DNA of 64,000 nt from Pseudomonas sp. GD04091 (GCF_029836165.1 NZ_JAOEBG010000010.1:116662-180661); one strand, 5' to 3'. Numbered from the stretch's first letter, positions 10,118-18,652 are shown. Notes: a model not told the origin generated them from the letters alone. Program-made: numbers and translations.

Positions 10118-11572
10118 ATGATCCCGGTAATTCTTTCTGGCGGTAGCGGTTCGCGTCTGTGGCCGCTGTCGCGCAAGCAGTTCCCCAAGCAGTTCCTGGC
10201 CCTGACCGGCGAGCACACCCTGTTCCAGCAGACGATCGAACGCCTGGTGTTCGACGGCATGGACACCCCCATCGTGGTCTGCAACAAGGATCACAAGTTC
10301 ATCGTCCAGGAGCAGTTGAACGCGCTGAAGCTGGAAACCCAGGCGATCCTCATGGAGCCGTTCGGTCGCAACACCGCGCCGGCGGTGGCGATGACCGCCA
10401 TGAAGCTGGTCAACGAAGGCCGTGACGAGCTGATGCTGGTGCTCCCGGCCGACCATGTGATCGAGGACCAGAAGGCTCTGCAACGTGCCCTGGCCCTGGC
10501 CACAGTGGCCGCCGAGCGTGGCGAGATGGTGCTGTTCGGCGTGCCGGCGACCAAGCCCGAGACCGGCTACGGCTACATCCGCTCCAGCCAGGACGCGCTG
10601 CTGCCCGAAGGCGTGGCACGGGTCGCGCAGTTCGTCGAGAAGCCGGACGAGAAACGCGCCAACGAGTTCGTTCGCGCCGGTGGCTACTTCTGGAACAGCG
10701 GCATGTTCCTGTTCCGCGCCAGCCGCTTCCTCGAAGAGCTGAAGAAGCACGACCCGGACATCTACGACACCTGCCTGCTGGCCCTGGAGCGCAGCCAGGA
10801 GGACGCCGATGTGCTGAGCATCGACGAGGCCACCTTCGCCTGCTGCCCGGACAACTCCATCGACTACGCGGTAATGGAGAAGACCCAGCGTGCCTGCGTG
10901 GTACCGCTGTCGGCCGGCTGGAGCGACGTCGGCTGCTGGTCGTCGCTGTGGGACGTGCACGAGAAGGACGCCGACGGCAACGTCACCAAGGGCGACGTGG
11001 TGGTGCAGGATAGCCGCAACTGCATGATCCACGGCAACGGCAAGCTGGTGTCGGTGATCGGCCTGGAGAACATCGTGGTGGTCGAGACCAAGGACGCCAT
11101 GATGATCGCCCACAAGGACAAGGTTCAGGGGGTCAAGCAGTTGGTCAACACCCTCGATGCCCAGGGCCGCAGCGAGACCCAGAACCACCTGGAGGTGTAC
11201 CGCCCGTGGGGTTCCTACGATTCGGTGGACATGGGCGGGCGCTTCCAGGTCAAGCACATTACCGTCAAGCCGGGCGCCAGCCTGTCGCTGCAGATGCACC
11301 ACCATCGTGCCGAGCACTGGGTCGTGGTGTCCGGCACTGCCGAGGTGACCTGCGACGAGAACGTGTTCCTGCTCACCGAGAACCAGTCCACCTACATCCC
11401 CATCGCCTCGGTGCACCGCCTGCGCAACCCGGGCAAGATCCCGCTGGAAATCATCGAGGTGCAGTCCGGTAGTTACCTGGGCGAGGATGATATCGAGCGC
11501 TTCGAGGATGTGTATGGACGGACTTCGACGCCGGTCGAGCGTGGGGTTTCGGTGAAGACCATCGCGCAGTGA
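10118..11572 (+). CDS. algA: AlgA phosphomannose isomerase / GDP-mannose pyrophosphorylase
   Basis: A 484-residue bifunctional cytoplasmic enzyme that makes mannose-6-phosphate from fructose-6-phosphate and GDP-mannose from mannose-1-phosphate, feeding GDP-mannuronate synthesis. The N-terminal nucleotidyltransferase has ILSGGSGSRLWPLSR (residues about 5-19) and the FVEKP motif near residue 173. The C-terminal type II PMI cupin has the metal-binding QMHHHRAEHWVVVSGTA near residues 389-405. A good ribosome-binding site (TTGGAGAAA) precedes the ATG. As usual it is the last gene of the operon, followed by a REP pair. Confidence 0.97.
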   Translation: MIPVILSGGSGSRLWPLSRKQFPKQFLALTGEHTLFQQTIERLVFDGMDTPIVVCNKDHKFIVQEQLNALKLETQAILMEPFGRNTAPAVAMTAMKLVNEGRDELMLVLPADHVIEDQKALQRALALATVAAERGEMVLFGVPATKPETGYGYIRSSQDALLPEGVARVAQFVEKPDEKRANEFVRAGGYFWNSGMFLFRASRFLEELKKHDPDIYDTCLLALERSQEDADVLSIDEATFACCPDNSIDYAVMEKTQRACVVPLSAGWSDVGCWSSLWDVHEKDADGNVTKGDVVVQDSRNCMIHGNGKLVSVIGLENIVVVETKDAMMIAHKDKVQGVKQLVNTLDAQGRSETQNHLEVYRPWGSYDSVDMGGRFQVKHITVKPGASLSLQMHHHRAEHWVVVSGTAEVTCDENVFLLTENQSTYIPIASVHRLRNPGKIPLEIIEVQSGSYLGEDDIERFEDVYGRTSTPVERGVSVKTIAQ

Positions 11573-11578
11573 CTCCCT

Positions 11579-11670
11579 GGGGCCGCTTTGCGGCCCATCG
11601 CCGGCAAGCCGGCTCCCACAGGCTTTGTGCATTCCTGTGGGAGCCGGCTCGTCGTGGCGACGAACCACGG
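11579..11670. repeat. REP pair after algA
   Basis: A GGCCGCTTTGCGGCC hairpin is followed by GCCGGCAAGCCGGCTCCCAC and, inverted, CCTGTGGGAGCCGGCTCGTCG. This is the second REP type of the window, also seen at 13078-13197 and near 63006. It probably also caps the alginate mRNA. Confidence 0.8.
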
Positions 11671-11759
11671 CGAAAGGAGGGCCAAGCTCTCCCGCTTTTG
11701 AGCCGGTACCCATTTCCCGCTACGATGATCGAACCCCTGTCACCAAGGCCCGTCCCACC

Positions 11760-12224
11760 ATGATCATCGGCGCCCTGCTCATCCTCACCTGGCTGGTCCT
11801 GCTGTTGCGCTACCCGGCCAAGGCCCTGTCGATCTCGATGGCCGCCCTGTGCGGCCTGGGCCTGGTGGCCCTGTGGGTGATCTGGCAGGACACCCGCGAG
11901 ACCTCGCAACTGGCCCGCCTGGACATCCGCCTCAGCTATGCCCCCGAACAGTGCCCCGCCGACCGTGCGCTGCAGGTGCGCATGAAGAATGGCAACAAGG
12001 CCCCGCTCACCGAACTGCGCTGGCGCGTGGGCGCCTACGCCCCGGGCGACACCGTGAACCTGGCCGAGAACACCTACGCCGCCCCACGCTATCGCGGCCC
12101 CGGTGAATTGCAGCCAGGCGCCGAGTGGAGCGATTGCCTGCCATTGCCACCACTGCGCTCGGGCTATCGGCCACAAACCCTGGAGTTTCGTGCCGAGCAC
12201 CTGCAAGGTACATTCGCCAATTAA
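11760..12224 (+). CDS. small membrane-anchored protein of unknown function
   Basis: A 154-residue protein with two N-terminal hydrophobic helices (about residues 3-17 and 24-41, the second ending ..VALWVIWQD). A soluble, likely periplasmic part follows, with two Cys residues (in APEQCPAD and WSDCLPLP) that could form a disulfide. Residues 50-150 alternate as beta strands (RLDIRLSYA, ALQVRMKNG, LRWRVGAYAPG), like a small beta-sandwich. I do not recognise a named family. The gene sits alone between the alginate REP pair and the SDR gene, which starts 38 bases later, so the two may share a transcript. Confidence 0.75.
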   Translation: MIIGALLILTWLVLLLRYPAKALSISMAALCGLGLVALWVIWQDTRETSQLARLDIRLSYAPEQCPADRALQVRMKNGNKAPLTELRWRVGAYAPGDTVNLAENTYAAPRYRGPGELQPGAEWSDCLPLPPLRSGYRPQTLEFRAEHLQGTFAN

Positions 12225-12262
12225 TTCGTTGCCCATTCCCACTTCGATCACAGGCCCTTCAC

Positions 12263-13075
12263 ATGCCCACCGTCCTGATCACCGGTTGTTCCAGCGGCAT
12301 AGGCCGCGCCCTGGCCGACGCCTTGCGCGATGCCGGCCATGAAGTCTGGGCCACCGCCCGCAAGGCACAGGATGTCGAACAACTGGCCGCCGCCGGCTTC
12401 AATGCCCGGCAACTGGATGTGAACGACGCCGATGCCCTCGCCCGCCTGGCCGGGGAACTGCAAGGCCTCGACATCCTGATCAACAACGCCGGCTACGGCG
12501 CCATGGGCCCGCTGCTCGACGGCGGCGTCGACGCCATGCGCCAGCAGTTCGAAACCAACGTCTTCGCCCTGGTCGGCGTGACCCAGGCACTGTTCCCGCT
12601 ACTGCGCCGTTCCCGTGGGCTGGTGGTGAACATCGGCAGCGTGTCGGGTGTGCTGGTGACGCCCTTCGCCGGTGCCTACTGTGCGTCCAAGGCCGCCGTG
12701 CACGGGCTGAGCGATGCCCTGCGCCTGGAGCTGGCGCCGTTTGGCATCCGGGTGATGGAAGTGCAGCCTGGGGCGATCGCCTCGCAGTTCGCCAGCAATG
12801 CCCAGCAGCAAGCCGAACAGGTGCTGGCAGCCGATTCGCCATGGTGGCCGCTGCGTGAGCAGGTGCAGGCCCGCGCGCGGGCGTCGCAGGATCATCCGAC
12901 ACCGGCAGCGGTGTTTGCCCAGAAAGTGCTGGCTGCGACACGCAAGTCGCCTGTACCTGCGTTGGTGCGCATCGGCAATGGCAGTACCGCCCTGCCGTTG
13001 ATGGCCAGGGTGTTGCCGCGACGGTTGCTGGACTGGGTGTTGCGCAAGCGCTTTGGGTTGTTGCGGCCATTGTGA
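12263..13075 (+). CDS. short-chain dehydrogenase/reductase
   Basis: A 270-residue classical SDR. The cofactor motif TGCSSGIG is at residues about 7-14, the NNAGYG motif near residue 75, and the catalytic YCASK near residues 140-144 with an upstream Ser (IGSVSG). The C-terminal extension past residue 190 and the hydrophobic tail LLDWVLRKRFGLLRPL are typical of SDRs acting on hydrophobic or retinol/steroid-like substrates, but the substrate cannot be told. The ATG at 12263 was chosen because it starts directly on the Rossmann strand (MPTVLITG); upstream in-frame codons lack family similarity. Confidence 0.88.
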   Translation: MPTVLITGCSSGIGRALADALRDAGHEVWATARKAQDVEQLAAAGFNARQLDVNDADALARLAGELQGLDILINNAGYGAMGPLLDGGVDAMRQQFETNVFALVGVTQALFPLLRRSRGLVVNIGSVSGVLVTPFAGAYCASKAAVHGLSDALRLELAPFGIRVMEVQPGAIASQFASNAQQQAEQVLAADSPWWPLREQVQARARASQDHPTPAAVFAQKVLAATRKSPVPALVRIGNGSTALPLMARVLPRRLLDWVLRKRFGLLRPL

Positions 13076-13077
13076 CC

Positions 13078-13197
13078 AGGGGCGCTTTGCGCCCCATCGC
13101 CGGCAAGCCGGCTCCCACAGGATTTGCGCCAGCATCAAGCCATGCGAAACCCTGTGGGAGCCGGCTTGCCGGCGAAAGGGCTGCGCAGCAGCCCCTC
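13078..13197. repeat. REP pair between the convergent SDR and efflux genes
   Basis: A GGGGCGCTTTGCGCCCC hairpin, then GCCGGCAAGCCGGCTCCCAC, a 35-base spacer, and the inverted copy GTGGGAGCCGGCTTGCCGGC, ending in a CTGCGCAGCAG hairpin. It fills the whole gap between two convergent genes and runs into the stop of the leftward lipoprotein gene, so it may act as a two-way end signal. Confidence 0.85.
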
Positions 13198-14785
13198 AGA
13201 CTTTCACTGGCGTCTCGTCGAACGCCTGCCAGCCTCCGCCCAGCGCCTTGTACAGCCCCACCAGCGCCTGCGACACCGCCGCCGAGCTGTCGATCCACTG
13301 CTCCTCGCTGGCCAGCAACGCCGACTGCACCGTCAGCACATTGAGGAAGTCCACCGCCCCTTCCACATACTGGCGCTGCGCGGTCTCCAGGGCGATGCGG
13401 TTCTGCCGCACCGCCTCGGCCAGGTGATCGCGACGCAACTGGCTGGCGTTGTACAGACGTAACACATCGTCGATCTCATGCCAGGCACCGAGCACCACCT
13501 TGCGGTAGTTCAGCGCCGCTTCCTGCTGCTGGGCCTCGCGCAGCTCCAGCTGGCCCTTGAGCCGTCCACCCTCGAAGATCGGCAACGACAGTTGCGGCCC
13601 GAAGGCGAACCTGCGCGAATCCCAGGCGCCGAAATCGGACAACTGCATGGCCTGGAAACCGACACTTCCGGACAGGCGAATGCTTGGATAGAAATCGGCC
13701 TTGGCCACGCCGATGCTGGCGGTGGCCGCATGCAACCGGGCCTCGGCCTGGCGAATATCCGGGCGGCGTTCGGCCAGCTGCGACGGCACGCCGATGGCGA
13801 AGCGCTGCTGCGGCGCGGGCAGCTCACCGCCTTGCAGCAACTGGACCTGCAAGCTGCGCGGCGGTTCGGCGGCGAGCAGGCTCAAGGCATTGATCAGATC
13901 GTCGCGACGGGCCTCCAGAGTCGGCAGGCGCGCTTCGATCGACGCCACCTGGGCGCTGGCCTGGGCGACATCGAGCCGGGTGGCGACACCTTCGGCCTGG
14001 CGGCCTTCGGACAGCTTAAGGCTGTGTCGGGCGACCTTGAGGTTGTCCTGGGTGATGTCCAGGGTGTGCTGCACGGCACGCAGCTGGATGTAGTTGCCGG
14101 CGGTTTCCGACAACAGCGCCAGCAGCACGCCACGGCGATCGTTCTCGGCAACCGCCACCGTCGCGTCGGCGGCCTCGACCTGGCGGCGCACACGCCCCCA
14201 CAGGTCCAGCTCCCAACCGGCCACCAGGTCACCCTGCCACAGGTTGTACGCCGACTTGCCGGCCTTGCCGGAGGGGTCATTCAACCCTTCGGCGCTGTTG
14301 CGCGCCCGGCTGTAGCCTGCGTTTACATCCACCGAGGGCATCTCGTCAGCCGCCACGGTGCTGCGCAAGGCGCGGCTCTGCAGCAGGCGGGCACTGGCCA
14401 TCTGCAGGTCGAGGTTGCGCTCGGCGACTTTCTGGATCAGCGCGCTCAGCTGGGCGTCGTGAAAGCTGTCCCACCAGCGCAGCTTCAGCGGCTCGGCTAC
14501 CGGCTGACTCGCCGCTGCCTCGCCTTGCAACGAGGCCCAATCCTGAGGCGCTTCGCTGGACGGGCTCTGGAAGTCCGGTCCGAGGGTGCAGCCGGCAAGC
14601 AATACGGCCAACAACACGGGGCTCAGGCGTATAGCTGGGGCCGCTGCGCGCCCCTTTCGCGACACAAGGCCGCTCCTACAGGAAACCGCAATCCTCTGTA
14701 GGAGCGGCCTTGTGTCGCGAAAGGGCTGCGCAGCAGCCCCGGCGGCTTCGAGATGTTCAAACACTCCGACAAGCTGGCCATTCAT
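13196..14785 (-). CDS. OprM/NodT-family efflux outer-membrane lipoprotein with a REP-interrupted N-terminus
   Basis: A 529-residue reading frame for the outer-membrane channel of a three-part efflux pump. It has two OEP repeats, with typical WWDSFHDAQLSALIQKVAERN and AERRPDIRQAEARLHAATASIGVAKADFYPSI. The lipobox LLAVLLAGC places the acylated Cys at about residue 66, very far from the ATG. That ATG overlaps the stop of the upstream adaptor gene (ATGA), so it looks like the original coupled start. Residues about 16-50 are encoded by a REP pair, giving an odd 66-residue leader. A GTG inside the repeat (MSRKGRAAAPAIRL..) would give a normal lipoprotein signal and is a real alternative start. Confidence 0.85.
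   Translation of the reverse strand: MNGQLVGVFEHLEAAGAAAQPFRDTRPLLQRIAVSCRSGLVSRKGRAAAPAIRLSPVLLAVLLAGCTLGPDFQSPSSEAPQDWASLQGEAAASQPVAEPLKLRWWDSFHDAQLSALIQKVAERNLDLQMASARLLQSRALRSTVAADEMPSVDVNAGYSRARNSAEGLNDPSGKAGKSAYNLWQGDLVAGWELDLWGRVRRQVEAADATVAVAENDRRGVLLALLSETAGNYIQLRAVQHTLDITQDNLKVARHSLKLSEGRQAEGVATRLDVAQASAQVASIEARLPTLEARRDDLINALSLLAAEPPRSLQVQLLQGGELPAPQQRFAIGVPSQLAERRPDIRQAEARLHAATASIGVAKADFYPSIRLSGSVGFQAMQLSDFGAWDSRRFAFGPQLSLPIFEGGRLKGQLELREAQQQEAALNYRKVVLGAWHEIDDVLRLYNASQLRRDHLAEAVRQNRIALETAQRQYVEGAVDFLNVLTVQSALLASEEQWIDSSAAVSQALVGLYKALGGGWQAFDETPVKV
14637..14740. repeat. REP pair inside the 5' end of the efflux lipoprotein gene
   Basis: A near-perfect inverted pair: on the + strand, CGCGACACAAGGCCGCTCCTAC then its complement, with CTGCGCAGCAGCCCC at the right end. 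It is the same repeat type as at 6594 and 17536. It lies between the coupled ATG (14785) and the lipobox codons, and keeps the frame open. Confidence 0.9.
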
Positions 14786-15843
14786 CGCGCGGTCACCTCT
14801 TTACCGGCCAGCCTGTCGCCCTGGGTATCGATGACCGCCTCCACCGACATGCCCACCCGCAGGCGCTCCAGCAACGGCTGGCCGTCATCGAAGACGATCT
14901 TCACCGGAATGCGCTGCACCACCTTGGTGAAGTTGCCGGTGGCATTGTCAGGCTTGACCGCAGCGAAGGTCACGCCAGTGGCCGGGGCAATGCTTTCGAC
15001 GCGGCCGTGGAGTTTCTCGCCGGAGAAGGTGTCGACGCTGATGCTAACCGGCTGGCCCGGCTGCACATGGGTCAGCTGGGTCTCCTGGAAATTGCCGACG
15101 ATGTAGGCGCGCGCCAGTGGCACCACCGACAACAGCCGTGCGCCCGGATTGACGTAGGCGCCGACGCGCAAGGCGCGTTCGCCGACCATGCCGTCCACCG
15201 GGGCGGTGATACGGGTATAGGACAGGTCCAGTCGAGCTTTCTCCAAGCCCGCCTCGGCGCGCTTGAGTTGACCATCGGCGCTGGCCACCTGGGCGTCGAG
15301 TATGTCCACCTGCTTGCGTGTGGCCACCCATGCCGCCTGAGTGTTGGCCAGCTGCGCACGGGCCTGGTCGACCCGGCTGCGCGCCTGCTGGGCGTTCTGC
15401 ACGGTGCCGGCGCCCTGCTCGGCCAGGCGGCTGTAGCGAGTCACCTCGTGGTCGGCGAAGGCGGCCTCGGCCTGGGCGGCCTTTACCGCGGCCTCGGCCT
15501 GGGCGATCAACGACGCCTGGCGTTCGAGGGTGGCGCGGGCATCCAGGCTCTGTGCCTTGGCCACCAGCAACTGGGCTTCGGCGGCGTCCAGGGCAGCCTG
15601 GTAATCGCGGGCATCGATGGTCGCCAGCAACTGTCCGGCCTTCACCTGCTGGTTGTCGTCCACCAGTACCTCTTTGATGAAGCCCGCCACCTTCGGCGCG
15701 ACCACGGTGTAGTCGGCGGTCACGTAGGCGTCGTTGGTGGTCTGGCGATGATCGCTGCCGAGCATCCAGGGGCCGACGATGGCCGCCAGCACGGCCACGG
15801 CGAGCACCGAGCCGATGAGGATTGTCTTGCGCTTGTTGGTCAT
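14782..15843 (-). CDS. EmrA-like membrane fusion protein (HlyD family)
   Basis: A 353-residue periplasmic adaptor that links the inner-membrane pump to the outer-membrane channel. It has an N-terminal membrane anchor (ILIGSVLAVAVLAAIVGPWML), then the biotinyl-lipoyl-like halves (VVAPKVAGFIKEVLVDDNQQVKAGQLLATID), a long alpha-hairpin rich in Ala and Gln (about residues 85-190), and the beta-barrel part (TRITAPVDGMVGERALRVGAYVNPG). The length fits EmrA. It follows the MFS gene by 27 bases and overlaps the lipoprotein gene start by four bases. Confidence 0.92.
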   Translation of the reverse strand: MTNKRKTILIGSVLAVAVLAAIVGPWMLGSDHRQTTNDAYVTADYTVVAPKVAGFIKEVLVDDNQQVKAGQLLATIDARDYQAALDAAEAQLLVAKAQSLDARATLERQASLIAQAEAAVKAAQAEAAFADHEVTRYSRLAEQGAGTVQNAQQARSRVDQARAQLANTQAAWVATRKQVDILDAQVASADGQLKRAEAGLEKARLDLSYTRITAPVDGMVGERALRVGAYVNPGARLLSVVPLARAYIVGNFQETQLTHVQPGQPVSISVDTFSGEKLHGRVESIAPATGVTFAAVKPDNATGNFTKVVQRIPVKIVFDDGQPLLERLRVGMSVEAVIDTQGDRLAGKEVTAR

Positions 15844-15870
15844 TTCAAGGTCTCGAATTCAGTCACCGGC

Positions 15871-17412
15871 TCAAGCCACCGCACGCGGCGGGAAGATCCG
15901 GGTAGGCACGAAGGGGATCAGGCAGATCAGGATGGCGGCGATGCCGGCCATCACCAGGTACAGGTCGGCCGAGGTCAGCACCAGGGCCTGTTCATGGATG
16001 CGCCTGGCCAGGCCGGCGGCGTTGTCGTCGATCAGCGGCGCGTTGCCCAGGCTGTCGACCAGGTGGTTGGAATGGAAATGCCGACGCACGGTGCCCAGGA
16101 CATCGAGCAGGCCGCCGGCAATCACTGCCGCCAGGCCCTTGACCGTGTTGAACCAGGCCGAGGCGAACGGGCCTTCCTGCGGGGTCATGCCGTTGGTCGA
16201 CAGCATCAGCAGCGGCAGCACCGACATGGGCTGGCCGAACACCTGCAGCAGGTAGAACGGGTAGAAGTCGCCGCGGATCCATTGCGAAGTCAGCAGGCTG
16301 CTGCCCACGCACGAGGCGGCCAGCATCGCCAGACCGGTGGCCAGCACCCAGCGGCAATCCACCGCGCGGATGTTGCACAGCGCCGCCGTCAACGGCAGGG
16401 CGATCAGTTGCGGCATGGCCACCAGCAGCATCAACGGGCTGGTCTGCGCCGGGCGATAGCCCTGGATCTGCGCCAGGTACGCCGACGGGATGCTGCCCAC
16501 CCCCGAGAGCACGACCAACACTCCGGCCAGGGTCAGCAGGGCAAAGCTCAGGTTGCGCCGCGTGAGCATGCGCAGCTGGAAGAACGGCAGCGGCTCCGAC
16601 CATTCGTTGTACAGGAACAGCACCAGCAACAGCAGGCCACCCCCGAGCAGCCAGCAGATCAGCGGTGAGTCGAACCAACCCCAGCGGTCACCCAGGGACA
16701 GGCCCAGGACTATGCTGCTGATCGCCGGCAGGCCCAGCACCACGCCACGCCAGTCGAACTGTTTGAAACGCTCCAGGCGCAACGGGTCCTGGGGCAAGCC
16801 CCAGCCGACACAGGCGATCGCCAGCAGCGACGGCAGGATGATCTGCCAGAACGCCCACTGCCAGCCAACGTACTCGGTCCACAGACCTGCCAGCGGCGTC
16901 CCCAGGTTCGGTCCGAAGGTGGCGGTCAGCGCGTAGCAGGCCAGGCCGTAGATCTTGATCCCCGGTGGCAGGAACCGCAGCGCCACGCTCATCAGCATCG
17001 GCGGCAAGGCGCCCGAGGCGAAGCCCTGCAGCACGCGCAGCAGCATCAGGCTATGCAGATTGGGGGCGAAGGGCTGGATCAGGCCCAGCACGGCGAACAG
17101 ACCGACAGCGGTCATGGTGAAGCGGCGCAGCGAAAAGGTGGTAGCCAGCCACGGCGCGAAGGCCATGGCCGAGACCGAGGCGGCGCTGTACACCGCCAGC
17201 AGCCAGGCACCTTCGTCGGCGCCGATGCCCATGGCGCCACGGATGTCGCTCAGGGAAATCTTGGTCACTGCCTCGTTGAGGCCGGCGCACAGCACCGCCA
17301 GCAACACGCCGAACAGCCCGACCACCACCCGCAGGCCGAACGCCGTCTGCGCCGGGGCGGCCGGCGCCGGAGCGACGGCCAGCGCGGCGGAAGGCGCGGT
17401 CAGGGAACTCAT
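15871..17412 (-). CDS. EmrB/QacA-type MFS drug exporter (DHA2 family)
   Basis: A 513-residue proton-driven exporter with about 14 hydrophobic segments, the hallmark of the DHA2 family. It holds the N-terminal MFS signature region (SDIRGAMGIGADEGAWLLAVYSAASVSAMAFAPWLA) and the typical MLMSVALRFLPPG and GPNLGTPLAGLWTEYVGWQWAFW stretches of EmrB proteins. It is the first gene of the operon, followed by the adaptor and the outer-membrane lipoprotein. Substrates cannot be read from the sequence. A 15-bp palindrome about 90 bases before its start also occurs upstream of the neighbouring LysR gene, suggesting direct control. Confidence 0.92.
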   Translation of the reverse strand: MSSLTAPSAALAVAPAPAAPAQTAFGLRVVVGLFGVLLAVLCAGLNEAVTKISLSDIRGAMGIGADEGAWLLAVYSAASVSAMAFAPWLATTFSLRRFTMTAVGLFAVLGLIQPFAPNLHSLMLLRVLQGFASGALPPMLMSVALRFLPPGIKIYGLACYALTATFGPNLGTPLAGLWTEYVGWQWAFWQIILPSLLAIACVGWGLPQDPLRLERFKQFDWRGVVLGLPAISSIVLGLSLGDRWGWFDSPLICWLLGGGLLLLVLFLYNEWSEPLPFFQLRMLTRRNLSFALLTLAGVLVVLSGVGSIPSAYLAQIQGYRPAQTSPLMLLVAMPQLIALPLTAALCNIRAVDCRWVLATGLAMLAASCVGSSLLTSQWIRGDFYPFYLLQVFGQPMSVLPLLMLSTNGMTPQEGPFASAWFNTVKGLAAVIAGGLLDVLGTVRRHFHSNHLVDSLGNAPLIDDNAAGLARRIHEQALVLTSADLYLVMAGIAAILICLIPFVPTRIFPPRAVA

Positions 17413-17501
17413 GGATAGACATCTCCAGCAACAAATTAAGGGCTGGGGGAAGTCTAAGAAGGTCGAATGCTGACGAAAACTGACTTGTTGGCAGGTTTAT
17501 G

Positions 17502-17516
17502 TTGCGTCAGACGCAA
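17502..17516. promoter_or_regulatory. palindromic box upstream of the emrB-like operon
   Basis: TTGCGTCAGACGCAA is a perfect palindrome around a central A and fits the T-N11-A pattern of LysR-family sites. An identical copy lies at 18638-18652 before the LysR gene. Probable operator of that regulator. Confidence 0.75.
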
Positions 17517-17535
17517 TCAACGAACATTGCGCATA

Positions 17536-17658
17536 CCCTGTGGAAGCGGCCTTGTGTCGCGAAAGGGCTGCAAAGCAGCCCCGGCGATCCTGGTGTTAAC
17601 GCCGAAATCCGGGGGCCGCTATGCGGCCCTTTCGCGACACAAGGCCGCTCCTACAGGG
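17536..17658. repeat. REP pair between the efflux operon and the LysR gene
   Basis: Inverted units with the GCGGCCTTGTGTCGCGAAAG core and its complement, with CTGCAAAGCAGCCCC and GGGGGCCGCTATGCGGCCC hairpins inside. Its right edge contains the stop codon of the LysR gene (17651-17653). Confidence 0.85.
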
Positions 17659-18586
17659 AACGCGCAGGGCTTGATGATGGTGTGGGTTCACCCGCGCAGC
17701 AGGCGCGCATGGTCCGGCGCAACCAGCGATGCGCCGGGTCGTTGTCGAATCGCGGATGCCAGGCCTGCATCACCCGCACCTTCTCCAGCGGCACCGGGAT
17801 ATCGAACGAACGCAACGGCAGGCCGAACTTGGTCACGCTGCCGAGGATGTTCGCCGGCATCGGCAGAATCAGGTCGGACTCCGGCAGCGAGAACATCGCC
17901 GAATGGAAACTCGGCGTGATCAGCGCCACCCGCCGCTGCACGCCATGAGCGCCCAGTTCCACATCGATCGGCCCGTTGGCCCGCCCGCGCCGCGACACGC
18001 TGATCTGCGGGTACACGGCGAAGCGCTCCGGGGTGATCACATCGTCGAAGATCGGGTGATCGGCCCGCGCCAGCCCGACGAACCAGGTGTCGAACAGGCT
18101 CTGCACCTTGATCTCCGGCCCCATGTCGATGCTCGAGCTGACCACCAGGTCGATCTGCCCATGACGCAGCACCAGGTCATCGTCGCCCTGGTGCTCGGGA
18201 ACGAAGCGCAGCACCGTGTTCGGCGCCTGCTCGAGCATCATGTGCAGCAGGCGGGCGCCGTAGAGGGCGATGAACAGATCGTTGGTGCGGATGTTGAAAG
18301 CACGGTCGAGGTTGGCCAGGTCGACATCGTCGCCGCTGCGAAACACCAGCCCGGCCTGCTCCACCAGCGTCCGCACCTGGTCGCGCAGGGCCAGCGCCCG
18401 GGGCGTCGGCACCAGGCCTCGGCCGGCGCGCACCAGGATCGGGTCGCCCATGGCCTCGCGGATGCGCCCGAGCGTGCGGCTCATCGCCGCCGGACTCAGG
18501 TTCATGCGCTGGGCAGCGCCGACCACGCTGCCTTCGTCGAGCAAGGCATCGAGGGCGACGAGCAGGTTCATGTCCGGGAGTTGCAT
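17651..18586 (-). CDS. LysR-family regulator of the EmrAB-like efflux operon
   Basis: A 311-residue transcription regulator. The N-terminal winged helix-turn-helix is clear (MNLLVALDALLDEGSVVGAAQRMNLSPAAMSRTLGRIREAMGD). The following sequence resembles the NodD/MexT branch of LysR proteins (DPILVRAGRGLVPTPRA). I chose the ATG at 18586, which starts just before this domain; the frame is open 22 codons further but that part has no family character. The stop codon falls inside a REP unit, so the last residues may differ from relatives. It lies directly upstream of the efflux operon in the same orientation, and both have the same palindromic box. Confidence 0.9.
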   Translation of the reverse strand: MQLPDMNLLVALDALLDEGSVVGAAQRMNLSPAAMSRTLGRIREAMGDPILVRAGRGLVPTPRALALRDQVRTLVEQAGLVFRSGDDVDLANLDRAFNIRTNDLFIALYGARLLHMMLEQAPNTVLRFVPEHQGDDDLVLRHGQIDLVVSSSIDMGPEIKVQSLFDTWFVGLARADHPIFDDVITPERFAVYPQISVSRRGRANGPIDVELGAHGVQRRVALITPSFHSAMFSLPESDLILPMPANILGSVTKFGLPLRSFDIPVPLEKVRVMQAWHPRFDNDPAHRWLRRTMRACCAGEPTPSSSPARSL

Positions 18587-18637
18587 GGCCGTTTTCCGTG
18601 ACAGCTGTGGGAAACGCGATGGTATCAGGTTGGTGGA

Positions 18638-18652
18638 TTGCGTCAGACGCAA
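18638..18652. promoter_or_regulatory. palindromic box upstream of the LysR gene
   Basis: An exact second copy of TTGCGTCAGACGCAA, 52 bases before the LysR start codon. A site at this place suits self-regulation. It may also reach the uspA-like gene that starts at 18768 on the other strand. Confidence 0.75.

Noticed and set aside
3900..11713. Series of long leftward open frames antisense to algX, algL, algI, algJ and algA
   Set aside because: Shadow frames of strongly biased coding sequence; the forward genes have full motifs and ribosome-binding sites.
14710..16668. 652-codon rightward frame opposite the EmrAB-like genes
   Set aside because: His/Gln/Arg-rich translation without family features; it begins within a REP unit.
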